In this document: positions 35,701 to 47,204 of the stretch, piece by piece
How positions within the stretch are numbered: position 1 is the first letter of the stretch
Layout: every line of letters begins with the position of its first letter
Source: Stercorarius parasiticus
Taxonomy: Eukaryota > Chordata > Aves > Charadriiformes > Stercorariidae
Direction: 5' to 3'
Length of the DNA: 64,000 nucleotides
NCBI GenBank assembly: GCA_013396915.1
Contig: VWZL01005136.1
Coordinates: 186,001 to 250,000, forward strand
Made by a program: the position numbers and the translations under genes
The notes under the pieces: model-generated
The model's input: only the letters and a program-made list of their open reading frames with translations
What the model was told of the DNA's origin: nothing
The model's database searches: none

Positions 35701-38700
35701 TATTTGGGTCTGGCCACCCTGGAGACTCAAAGTACAAGTAAATATACCCTTACTTGGGTGGGTTGTTAACAGCTCAGTAAAAATTCAGGTGGAAAAACAC
35801 TTTAGTTTTTACAACAAATTCATATGTTTTTGTATTTCTGAAATGCTTATTTTTCAGTTGTAAAGAGAAAAGATGTCCGTATTGTTAGTCTCTTCTCAGA
35901 GAAGTCTCACCCATTTTAAGTCAATTTTGCTTAAGCCGGGGAGACTCAGTGGCCTCCAGTATGTCATTCAAATGCTGCACTTTCAGATAAAGAGCAAGAC
36001 TTCTATTAACTCAGTAAAAGTCAGTATTCAACAATAGCTCTTTTTTGGAACCACAATGAAATATGCCTACTGCATCTAAAAAATGGGTTATTTTAGCTCC
36101 AAATTGCCACTTGCCTCCTACTCAGTATTCTGACACTTGGGATTATTTCTGCTTCATCCTTGAAAGCTTTCCCAGTACATATTAAGCAAACTGAAACTCA
36201 TAACCAAAGTCCTGTCCTTGCATGACTTTCTTCTGTCATTTAAAAAAAGCCAAACAAAAACCCTCCAATCAATTCGTTCCTCTTTCCTGCCCAAGGTCTA
36301 TGTAGGTAGCACCTTAACGAGTCATCAGACTTTCCAATTGATAGATTATCAATTAAATTTGTCTCTCCCAACCTTTTTTTACGCATAAAGTACAAGTGAT
36401 CTATGCTGGAATGTTAAATGTTTTATTTTGAATTTATGCGACTCCGCAGTAAGTCATCTTAATACCAGTTACTTTATAAAGTCCAACTGCTTTAATGCAT
36501 GTACTTCTGGCGGTGTTCTGGTAAATATGTTTGTTATGTGTCTGGTAAATACGGTAAATATATGTATGGTCAGTGCACCATATAATGTTTTCTTTTTTCA
36601 AGATCTCTAGATCTGTGCCTATACTCAGACTTTTGTTTTCTCATCCAGTTTAAAACTTGGGTTTGCCTTTATCTCTTTGTGACTTCCAGGGAGAGTTTCC
36701 AGAGATGTAGTTATGTCAGTTCTTTAGGTCTGGTGCCTCAAGCCAAGGCAATCTTAATGCTTCCCGTATAAGAACAGAGATGGGAGAGTTTTACACATCA
36801 GAGCAAAGTCCCATTTTATTTGTTGCCTAGCATGCCCATTCATTTTCAAAGGTCCTGGTAGCTGACTACTCTGCTATCAGGACTGTAAACCTAAAAGGGT
36901 TGTGGCTCTAAATTCACAGAAGCTTGGAAATACTTGAATAATTTTGTTTACAGTCATATAAAGACACTTAAAAACTTGTTTTTGGAAGAGCTGTTCAGTT
37001 TGCTATAGGATAGTGTTGCTGGTCTACAGGAGAACACAGAGGAAGGCTGTCTCAATCTGACATAACAGATAAAGATCTTCCCGAAAATTAAAAATTTTCA
37101 AAATCTTAATATTTCAACATTAAGGAAATGTTTGAAAATAGCCATACTGCTATTTTTCATGCTGCCCTCTCAAATTTGAGTGAAACAGTCTCATAAACTT
37201 TAGTATGCTAATCCTCAGAGTGATACATCTGGGGAGAGATGAGGAGGCGAGAAGAGTCCCATCCTTGCCCTCATAGAATTTAAAGACTTTTTCTTAGATA
37301 AAAATAGAAACCATTAGGTAGTGTTGGGGAGTTTCTTTTTTCAGATTGGACTTGCATTGGAGTGTAAGAGAGTTAGGGAGCCACCTCTCACTGAAATTCA
37401 GTGTGAACTGACAACACAATTTTTTTAGCCTCCTCTGAAAAGCCCAGCTTTAAGTCTTCATTTTTTCCTGCTTTCTTTTATTTTCATTGCTGGATTCAGA
37501 AAGTCCAAACAATTATTGTCTTCCTCCTCCTATACCCCTCCTAATTTTTTGAAGAGACTATGATTCATACTGTCATGGAAGTGCTACATGTTTATGAGTT
37601 ATGTTCTCTCTCTCTGCGTGTGTGGAAAGGAAGGAAGATCATCTGGGAGGATGCATAACTTGTTTTATCACAGTTGCTGCATTTCACTTTCTTAAAACTG
37701 TTTGCTTGGGCTGCTCTTTCTTACTGTGTGTTTATCATCCAAAGTAAATTTCATACCAATCATTTTTGTCTAAATTAAAGGTTCTGAAGAAAAGTGCAGA
37801 AGTTTAACATAATTTCTGTTTTCTTCCAGCTTAGATAACACACCTGAGGAAACCAACCCTGGAAGCCTCCGTATTTGAGTGAGAGGCTGGGCTCCTTTTT
37901 TCTGTCCCCTGGCTTTCGTTTCAGCCAGTAAAAGTCTCCCTACAAACAGATTACAAGAGCCAAAATTCCCTATAGCAGAGACAGACAACTTCATACATTT
38001 GGATAACTGAGGTTGCTTAGCTGACTGGCTGTTATTTACCTCTTCCTCTAGTCAAAATAAAGAATGAAAAGGTTTTCAAGATTAAATTCTGCCTTCATTT
38101 GAAGGCCACTGTAAGGGTCCCATTGCCTTTAGCTGGGCTAAAATATCTCTCTAAGCATTTTTAATCATTTATTCTCTTTCTGATGGTTTCAAGCAGGAGA
38201 ACATCACGGTCAGTAAAAATGTTCCACAAGACTAGGAAATGGCCTGGGAGCAATTTGATCACAGAGAGGCAAGTGTTGATGTTCCAGACCTACTACAGGC
38301 AGACTCTGAGAGGGCTTTTTAACCCACATTTATACACATTTATACTCTTAAAAAATCTTAACTCTATTGAAATAATGGTATCACTGCTAACGACATGAAC
38401 AGAGATGTATGTGGTCCTCTGCTAGACTCCCCTACTCTTACCACTAGTCATTTGTACCTGCTTTCCTCTGTCACAGGATGATGACGTTAGGACCAGTCAC
38501 GTGATGTGACTTAAGGTTTGGAATAGTGGTCTTTCGTAAAAGGGCTACTGCCTTGTTGATCCTTGCAGATCCTTTTGCTATAGAGCAGTGGGGACTTGAA
38601 CGGAAGGTCTGAATAGTGTGTAGTCACAAGGTGATGTCCTGCAGCAAAGATTCTTGGCAAGTAAAGATAGCTACTGTGGGTGACAGATCCTTGAGGTCAT

Positions 38701-40558
38701 GCTCTGAGGAAAAAGAAGTAAGTGGCAGAAATTATCTTTAAAATAAGAATTTTGCTGTTCTCTAGCTTACTTGTGAATCTTGTTATAGCTTAAAAAATTC
38801 AGCCAGTGCCTGTAGCTGTTATTTCCCAAGTGTTCTAGCAATTCTAGCCCTCTGTGAGCAGGATTCAAATTAAAAAAGAATAAACACAGGTTGTGAAAGA
38901 ATTCTAGTGTGGGTGGAAACTATTGTTTACCTTTTGGAGTCATATTGACATTTTTCCTTAATTAACAGAAGATTAATAGGAGAAGTTTTTTGGTTTCAGG
39001 GACTACTAATAGAGAGATTTTTCTGGAGAATAAAAGATGCTTTCTGCTTTAACCAATTGAAGCCTCGGTGCAGAGATAACAGGCTTGTCACAGAGAACTG
39101 GAATTACAGAGCATGCATGCTGCCATGCTCATGGTTGTGACCTGAACTCAAACCAGACAAAGGAGGCTGATTCTACTAGTGCAGGTTTTCTTCTTATGAA
39201 ATTTTATTGGTCTGAAAGTCTGCGTGTGCTTCATGGCCAGAAGGAGGGTAATTGATGGAGGTCAGGAGTTCAGTCAGTAATTCCTTTGGGATAGTGCAGC
39301 TCATTAACCTTAAAAAGAGTAGGGGAGTTCCAGGCATGACAGTTTCTGGCAGTCCCACTTGTGTTTGTCACTTGAAGAGCGCTGGATGTGTTTGCAGTTG
39401 AACTTTCAGTAGTAGCTAATTCAGTGCTGAATCAATCACTAAAGCTTTCAGAGCAGTTGGGCTTTTGGAAAGGAGGAAACTGAGGAGGGAAGGACACTGA
39501 AAAATAAAATAGAGGAGGAGGGAATTCTCAGTGTCTAGTCTCTGGCAGAATTAAGATTTCGCTATGTGAGTGGCAGTTTGAAACAAAGTGGACTAAACCA
39601 ACTCATTTCTTGAAAACTCCTTAAAGTGAATCCCAACCATGTGCTTAAGACTTACTGTTCTCACTGCAAATGAAGCATCAGGCAAGGTCAAAAAATCTCC
39701 TTGCAGAGAAGTGTTCTAATTAGTCACTTTCTGCATCCCCATGGCACTACTTTTGCAATGACATTGAGGCAGGAGTCAGGTTTGTCCAGCAGCATCTCGA
39801 ACCATCTGCTTTCGTATGGCTGGTTCTGCTTCATTTATTTTGACTCCTCTGCATTCCATCTGACTTCCAAATTTGTCTTTGGCTCTGGCTGTCCAAGCGC
39901 ATGTCTAGACATGTGAATGTGCTCTGGTAATGACGCATACCTTTCCTGGGTGATGATGTAATTTTTCCCATCAATCCTAGTTTTGGTGTAGAATTTAGTA
40001 CTACCGATCATTCAGATGAAGCATTGATAACATCTGCTCATCCTCTTTTTTCCTAGTCTTGTCTCTATTTCCAAGGACCATCTGTTCCAGAATACTTGCA
40101 CTCTTCTGAAATGGCCCTTTTCCTTTTAATTTTTGTTTCTGAGTTTTATTCCTGTCTTTCCATCAAGCTCTGTAAAGCTATACGTTATTCTGGTTCTGAT
40201 GACTGTCTACCAGATTTCAATATTTCTAAAATGCCACATTCCTGTGATTCTGTTGTGCCTTAATTCTCTCTCAGTGCCTTGCATCTACTTAGCCTTTCTT
40301 ACTCTCTCTGCTCCCAGAAACTCTATTCAACACTGTTCTTGGGGCAACTGATTATAATGTTTGGGTCTAAAAGTGGCACTTGCAAAGTCTGTATGCTGAC
40401 AGATATCCGCAGGGTAAACTATATATGTGGTTATATTCAATGAACTACAGTGTTGTTTTGTTTCTTTTTTGCAGCTCTCCTATCTTAAACTAAATACATC
40501 TTTGTCTAATCACTACTTAAAGAATTAGTGCCATTCCACAGGATGCAGAGGCTTTTTG
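26732..40558. other. Non-coding sequence, no gene seen
   Basis: No exon, RNA gene or clear transposon was recognised. Frames around 28300-28700 and 33870-34230 reach about 115 codons on one strand with overlapping opposite-strand frames, but no domain is visible. A short CT run lies at 37604-37616. A TCACGTGA E-box with a nearby TGACGT site lies at 38482-38504. Three GGTAAATA copies occur at 36520-36560. Confidence 0.65.
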
Positions 40559-40581
40559 AAAAAAAAAAAAAATTAAAAAAA
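40559..40581. repeat. A-rich low-complexity tract
   Basis: Fourteen A residues, two T residues and seven more A residues. There is no adjoining retrotransposon body or target duplication that I can see, so this is simple low-complexity sequence rather than a retroposed tail. Confidence 0.8.
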
Positions 40582-43500
40582 TCTGTTCTTCAGAAATATT
40601 TTCAGAACTGGCTGACTATTGAAATTTGCTAGACATGTTCTAATATAGCCTTGATTAGGCTAAGATATGATGCTTAAAATTTTTAAATTTACCAGGAAGG
40701 TTTTTTTTTTTCTCTGCTAAATGTTTTGTGTTAAAGGCTCTTAATTTACCCATGAATCTTTTGATAGAGAGAAAAGCATATGTTATCTGTTTCACATTTC
40801 ACATTGGTTTTGCTCATCAGAGAGAAACTAGGCTTCGTACCCAAATAGCATGTTTGGAATTCAGGACAATCAGGGCTCATTCTCAGGGTAGCCTGAAATG
40901 TGCTTTGTGATCTTTGGCTTGCCATGCACTAGGTCAACAATAATACTGTCTTCAACCATCAAATGTTCAAAGGTTTGTTTCCTAAACACTTGGAAGATTC
41001 TGCAGTGGAATGTCCTCCATGAAGCTCATGGTTAATGATGTCGAGCACAAAGAAAAGATACTGTAATTCTACATCATGTTTGTTTCAGCTGTTCTTGCAG
41101 GTAGTGTCCTGGTTGCATCCCAGTGCAAAATCCTGTCTGGATTTCTCGTGTTCATTTCAATTGAAAGAAATGCCGTGAGTTTAGTCACAGAGAGGAAGTA
41201 CTCAGAGTGTTCTTCTTCAGGCAATTCATTCAGATGATTAAGTTAGGAGACTGGTCTCCTTAAACTCCCTGTATAATCAATCAGTGGATTGGGAGGCTCC
41301 TCCAGGTGACAACTGGTAGCAGGAGCTTAACTAATGTGTCTGTAGCTATAACTGTACTGATAAAAACAGAAGTAGAATAGATTCCATCCACATTGCTTGT
41401 GGCAGATTTTGTCTAGCACCAACTAGGCCTCTTCTGATCGCATTGACCATGGCTGGATTGTCTCTGGCCAACATATAAGAGCTACATGGTCTTAAGACAT
41501 AAGAATTTTTACCCCTGGTTCAAATTGTTTCCAATGATTGGCTGTGACTGACTCCCATACTGGTACTTTCATGGGCATGTAGAGTTTGATGAATGTTTGG
41601 TGGTGAACCAAAGTGGTACAAAATATTATGCATACTGTCCACACAGAGTGGCCCTTAGCTAGAGTGAACCAACACTGGACTGAAACTTGGGGAGGTCTAG
41701 TAAGCTCACTCCAGAACAAGCCTGAGAGAAAACTGAAATACATGAAATAAGAAGGAATGGAACACTAGGGTGCAGGGGTAAACACCCAAAGTGGATTTTC
41801 TGTGGGTTTTTTGCCTTTTTTCAGGGAAGCAACAACTGAATTAAGCTGTGATCTTTCCATTGTTGCTAAGCCATGGCAAAGTCACCAGCCCCCCTGGCTC
41901 TTTTCGTTTGCTTCTCCACTGGAGTGCTAAACATGGGACTTCAGGTCTGAGGTACAGCGTTGCCCTGTTCTGGCTGGAATGATTAATGTGGAAAAATTAC
42001 AAAATAGTGAGGAAGACAGCTGGAAACATTACAGGATGCTTTTTAGGTAGTCAAACCAAGGCTTTATTTCCTGTTTGCCAGCTCCCCTTTCTCTGGACTC
42101 TTGGCTCTGTCTCACCTCTCTTCCTGTCTGGCCATGTCCTGATTTCCCTCTGGAGCTGCGAAGTTTCAGCCTAAGACTGGTCTGAGACTTGAAGCTCTTT
42201 AACATTTCCAGGCTGCCATGTGCAGTCGTACTGGTGGGAGGAGGCGTTCTGTGGGTTAGTGTCTACCTGCTGGAAAGTTAATCACCTCTTTAATCCTTCA
42301 TCTTCCTCCTATGTCTTTCTCAGAGGTGGTGCCTTGCTGTGCAGTGCCAGGGCTTGCATGACACTCCACAGTGAAGGCTTTATACCAAGTAGCACAGAGG
42401 AATTGGCATCTACAAACACACAATGACAGTTCTGAGCATGAATGTGATTATAATGACCAATCCTAAATACCCGTTTCCTATTTACGTGTACAGTAGCTCT
42501 TGACTATTACGACCATCATGGAGAGCACCCCATTTTGCTAGGTAGGGAATGAAAATGGTTCCTCCCATGGAGAATTTACAATCAAATTACAAGACAGAGA
42601 CAGCAAGTGGCTATTGCAAGCAGATAGTGAAAATACACGCTAAAAATAAAGATGTGCATTTGAGTGTTTTTCTTTCTCCTCTTCTTTTTTTAGCCAAGTA
42701 CAAGACTGGCAGTGGAAACACGAAGCAGCTCCAGCTTAGGGTCATTACAGTGTTTCTGAGTTCCTTTAGGTAGCTGTGTTATTGGTATTCTTAAAAAAAC
42801 TGGTTTGAACTGTACTATAGCAGGAACTTTGTTTCCTTCACGGTGTAACTTTGCAGTTGGTAGCAGAAGGGAGAAAATGGGTATGGAAAAGCTAATTAGG
42901 CCTAAGCACTTTTGGAAACCCAGACAGGTTTTTTAATAGTGGTTCAATAGCTTCTTGACTCCTCAGTGTTCCAAGTTTCAATTGCAGTATCATAACAGCA
43001 AATACAGATTGCGTTGAATTCTTTATTTTACTCTGTTTCCTCTCCTCCTCCAGAATTCAACTACTCATACACCCCTCCTATGCTGCTCCTTTTCTTTCCC
43101 TTTCCCCCTTTTCTTCCCTTCCCTGCTTCTTAGGTCTAGTTTTAAAGTGCTTCTTTTGGTCAAAATTGATGTGGAAAACAGAGTGCTTCTCCTCTCCATA
43201 ATTATAATGATTTAAGATATATTGACATGGATCCCCCTCACTCCCTAGAGTTTGCTTCATTGCATTTTGCGTGAAATATGTGAGTAAACATTCAGGGAGT
43301 CAGAGAGAGTCTATCACTCCCTTGCTCTGTGAAAGTCACGCTGTATCCATTTGGCCAAGGATATGTCAACGGGAAGAAATTACATCTCTGTTTATGCAGC
43401 AAAACAATAAACTGTTTACAAAGATCAATCTGTGGTAAATGGTGTTCATTTATTTAAAAAGCAGCCTGCCTTTCTGAGCAGCTTAGACGTGAACACTACC

Positions 43501-46500
43501 AAGTTATAGACCAGATGGAGCACTCAGGTGAATAAAACTAAGTGTGTATAATTTTGAAGGGAGAGGAAATATGTTACCACTTTTTCATAGAGATGGAAAG
43601 TGGGAACATGGAGAGTATATTCTTTGCCTAAAGCTACATTAGAAGTTTGCAACATTGCTGGGAAGTTTCAACGTTTTTCACTCCTAGTCTTGTACTTTAG
43701 CCACAGGATCATCCTCTTTCCCTTGTTGCTATTATGCCCTGATATGTAGCGATGCTAATGTGAAACAGAGGCTCTAATTCTGGATCTTCCTAGATCCTCT
43801 TTTATGCCCTAGACTAAGTCACAAGTCCTGGGTCAAGCTCTCAAAGGTTAAAAACCTTAGCCAGCTGAATCAATGATGCAAAGAAAACTTATCTGTCTGT
43901 GTGGTTTAATTGTTGTGGTATGGTTTTCTTTCTCTTCTCACTGCATTCCTTGTCTGTTTACAATTTATTTTCTGTCTCATGTAGTGTAATGATTTGTGCT
44001 TTATACTATACCAGAGCAGGAAAATTTAAATTTATTTATATAAAATTAACAGTGACCTCATTGTCTTTTAGTGCTTTTGCATGCTTTTCAGTTCCATAGG
44101 TGTAGCATAGGCTTGTCTTCAAGAGCAGAGGAGAAACTGGTTTCATTCAGCTGGCTGACATGATGTACTGCATGAAGGCCTGTGATGTCACCGAGTTGAG
44201 TTTCCCATTCTTGTGGGGGAAAGTCTCTGGAGGAGGAGCAGAGGTTGCCAGTTTGCAGAAGACTTCCCTCCACAATTTGCTTTTGCAATTTTGGCTGATG
44301 GACGGGTGATGTACATCACTGACACAGTCGAGTCCTAGAGCTTCTTTCTTTGGAAGGGCCTTTTTACTCCAGCATCTCTGTATCTAGGTGTCTGTAGAGT
44401 CTGTTACATTGTAATTTTTCTGCATTTCTCTAAGGAACGTTTCAGAGATACAGTGAATCCAGGACACGCCAGAAATTCTGCTGTCCCCTCTGTATGACCT
44501 TGCCTTGGAAACCTCAGGTATTTGGCATGATACCTAGCTCAGGAGAAAAGAAAGAGGGCAAACTTACCACCTGTGCCAAAGTGTAAAGGGAACCTCACGA
44601 ACGGTAAAGATTTGTAAGCTGGATAATTCCCACCTTGAAGAGAAGCTGGTCCCTGTTGAGTTAAATAGGACACAGCTTTTCCTGTTATTTTCTACTATAA
44701 CAAGTTAAAGAAATAGGAAGATTCGTTGAAGTAGAAATGATGTTTTTCAGAAGGCTTAAACAAATTAAAGTTTAAAATAAGATAATAAAATTTATATGAG
44801 ATGTTTTGACATGTTTTATAATGCAATTGATACCTGCCTCCAGCAGATAAGCACATTCGTCTTTTAGCTTGAAGGCTTCAGTCCATTCACAGTGTACATT
44901 AATAGCTTACAAAGCATGTACTTTCATATTCTTATTAATATTGCTTAAATGGGCCTTTTTCAGAGAGTTTTGTTGGTATTTTTCTCAGATAGCACTGATT
45001 TAATAAAGTTTACTCCTCTGGCTTATGGTTGAAGAAAATTGTCAAAAAAAGCATGGGCACAGGGTGGCATAATCAGGAGTAATTTCAAAGGAAAAAAAGG
45101 ATGTACCTTTAAGGAGACAATAGATAGACTAATGGATGAAAGGATAATGGTGGTTTAGTCAGGTTCTTCTGAGTATGAGGGAAGAGTGAAGACTCCATCT
45201 GTTGTAAGTTAGATCCAGCTGCCCATTGCCCAGGGGCCTCTTCTAGCAGTTGAAAGTTACTGGGACACAGGAGTGCTTCAGGAGAAGCTTCCCAGCTGCC
45301 TTGCATTGCTATTTTGTTTTCTTGGTACCATTTGCTGAACAACTGTATATGCTGCTATTCCCGTCACCCACTGGGTACAGTTTTATCAGGGCTGTTAAGA
45401 CGGCTGGAGCTTCCTTGGCCGGGCATATGATGTAGGATCACCTTCACACTTCCTCATCCCTCCTCAGGTTTGTGGGTTTGCCAGGTCATTTCCTGCTTGG
45501 TCTCGGCAGCAGACTCACTCCTTTGTAATGACTGGCCCTCCTGAAATGAGTCCTTCATAGCTTTGCTGTATTGTGAGCTCTCTGGGATCAGGGAAGTGGA
45601 AAAAGAGTTGTTTCAGATTTATGTATCACCAATTACATTCTTGGATCTTCCTTAAGATCTGCGAGCCCTTAGAAAGCAAAACAAAGGAGAGAAGCATTAA
45701 GGAGAAAGGCAGATGGTGAAAGGAAAATCAGAAAAGAAAGGAGAGGATTCTTGTGCCAGCAGAGTGAGTCTGACCCTCTGTCACTGCTCTCTACAGATAA
45801 GGAAACAGTGGGTTGGGGCAAAGGGAAGGTAAGTTGGTCTTACCCATGGAAAAAACCACTTTGCTAGCTGTGAGTAAAAAGGTTTGTAGGAGGGAGTTGT
45901 TAATATGGAGGTTAAAATACACACTGCTTCAATAATTACATGTTCACCAATAGCTCTGGAGCTAACATCAGGGCATACTCTTATAGCAGTGGACAAGAGC
46001 ATTATTATTTCTGAATGTAGCTATGAGGATTGTTTTTAACAGATGTAGCATATTTCCCCATGCTCAAATACAGCTATACTTCACATAAGTTCTGGGGAAA
46101 AAAATTGTTTTTATAATCTACTAGAAAAAGTGTTTATGAAAAATCAACTGCTTTTGACCCAACAAATTACTTTTATGGGCATTCAAAATTGAACCTCCAT
46201 AGTGAGACCTACTCTTGCCTGCCCCAACACACACTCAGGTTTTTAGTACTTCACACTCCGTAGCACTCCAGTTTCCGTGAGAGTTAACTGGGCTCTTTTT
46301 TGCGCCTTCCATTGCCAGCAGAATGGCAATGAAATACGTCTTATAGAACCTTCCTTTTTATTAAATGTTAGGAATAACTTACTTCAGATGTCTGGTTGAA
46401 CAGTCATCAGATTACTCATCAAATACATCAAATACAAAAATTAGGAAATGTTCCTTCCTATATATTTTCATTAAAGTTCTTGCATGACTGAACTTAATAA

Positions 46501-46721
46501 TCAAACTCCTAATGATTCCAGTAGGGAGAGATTTGTACCTGGTCTGGAATGTATTGGAAGAATAAGCCTAGAGACTGTGACGGATGCACTGGACCCCTTA
46601 ACCAAAGTAGCGGTAGTTTGGTACAGGCTCCAAAGGAGGTAAAAGCTGGAGCCATAGATGGGCCAAGAACTCCTCTAGTTCCAACCTGTTCTCTGAAAAC
46701 CCACAAAGGAAGAGAGGGACA
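40582..46721. other. Non-coding sequence, no gene seen
   Basis: No gene or RNA was recognised, and all frames are short. A compact run of SOX, FOX, TCF/LEF and RUNX-type sites at 43403-43436 is the most notable feature and is described under findings. A purine run of 15 bases at 46705-46719 directly precedes the LTR-like segment and could be a polypurine tract. Confidence 0.6.
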
Positions 46722-47204
46722 TGGTAAGTATTGATACATATGAGCTTGGAACACCGATCATGCAATTAACACATGAATAGCAGGTGGCTTTTCCAAGACT
46801 CATTTATCAAGGAACAAAGAATGTTGTGGTTACAAGGAGACTCATGCATACCTTTCCCATTGCATGTAATTTGACTACAAGCCAACTACTTTATTCCATA
46901 AATACGGTAGCCCAAGTGAGCCTTCTTTGAGCTCTCACTGCTCGGCAGCATGGCTGCATGGCGGTGACCTTGAGCTGTGGCACGTCTCAAGGTTGATCCT
47001 TGAGACAGAGGCACCTCTTACCAATTGCAGATCTTTAGTAAGTGATTGATATTGTGCATAACCTTGTATTATAGTGCACGGAGACTTTGTCTTGGTAACT
47101 TTGATTATGTCTTGGTAGTTTTGAATCATTGTTATATCCTTTGTGCGGTACAGTAATAAAGTGAACCTTGCCATCAAATGTTGTTAAGTCACACTTTTAT
47201 AACA
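46722..47204 (+). mobile_element. Probable LTR fragment of a second endogenous retrovirus
   Basis: The segment has the order expected of a retroviral LTR on the plus strand. A purine run (46705-46719) ends just upstream, a TATA-like CATAAATA lies at 46897-46904, a perfect 9-bp hairpin lies at 46984-47006, and an AATAAA signal lies at 47155-47160 followed by about 45 bp ending in a CA dinucleotide (47193 or 47204). It is unlike the LTR at 9596-10646. No target duplication was found. The left boundary is uncertain: TG at 46722 or near 46830 are both possible. No primer-binding site follows the right end and no gag, pol or env frame adjoins it, so it is a solo or partial LTR. Chance spacing of common motifs remains possible. 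Alignment to avian repeat libraries would decide. Confidence 0.4.

Noticed and set aside
36517..36560. Three GGTAAATA copies, two of them 24 bp apart
   Set aside because: The shared block is short and the flanks diverge; not distinguishable from background.
41245..41260. Palindrome AGGAGAC-TG-GTCTCCT
   Set aside because: Seven-base arms of this kind occur by chance several times in 64 kb, and nothing nearby supports a role.
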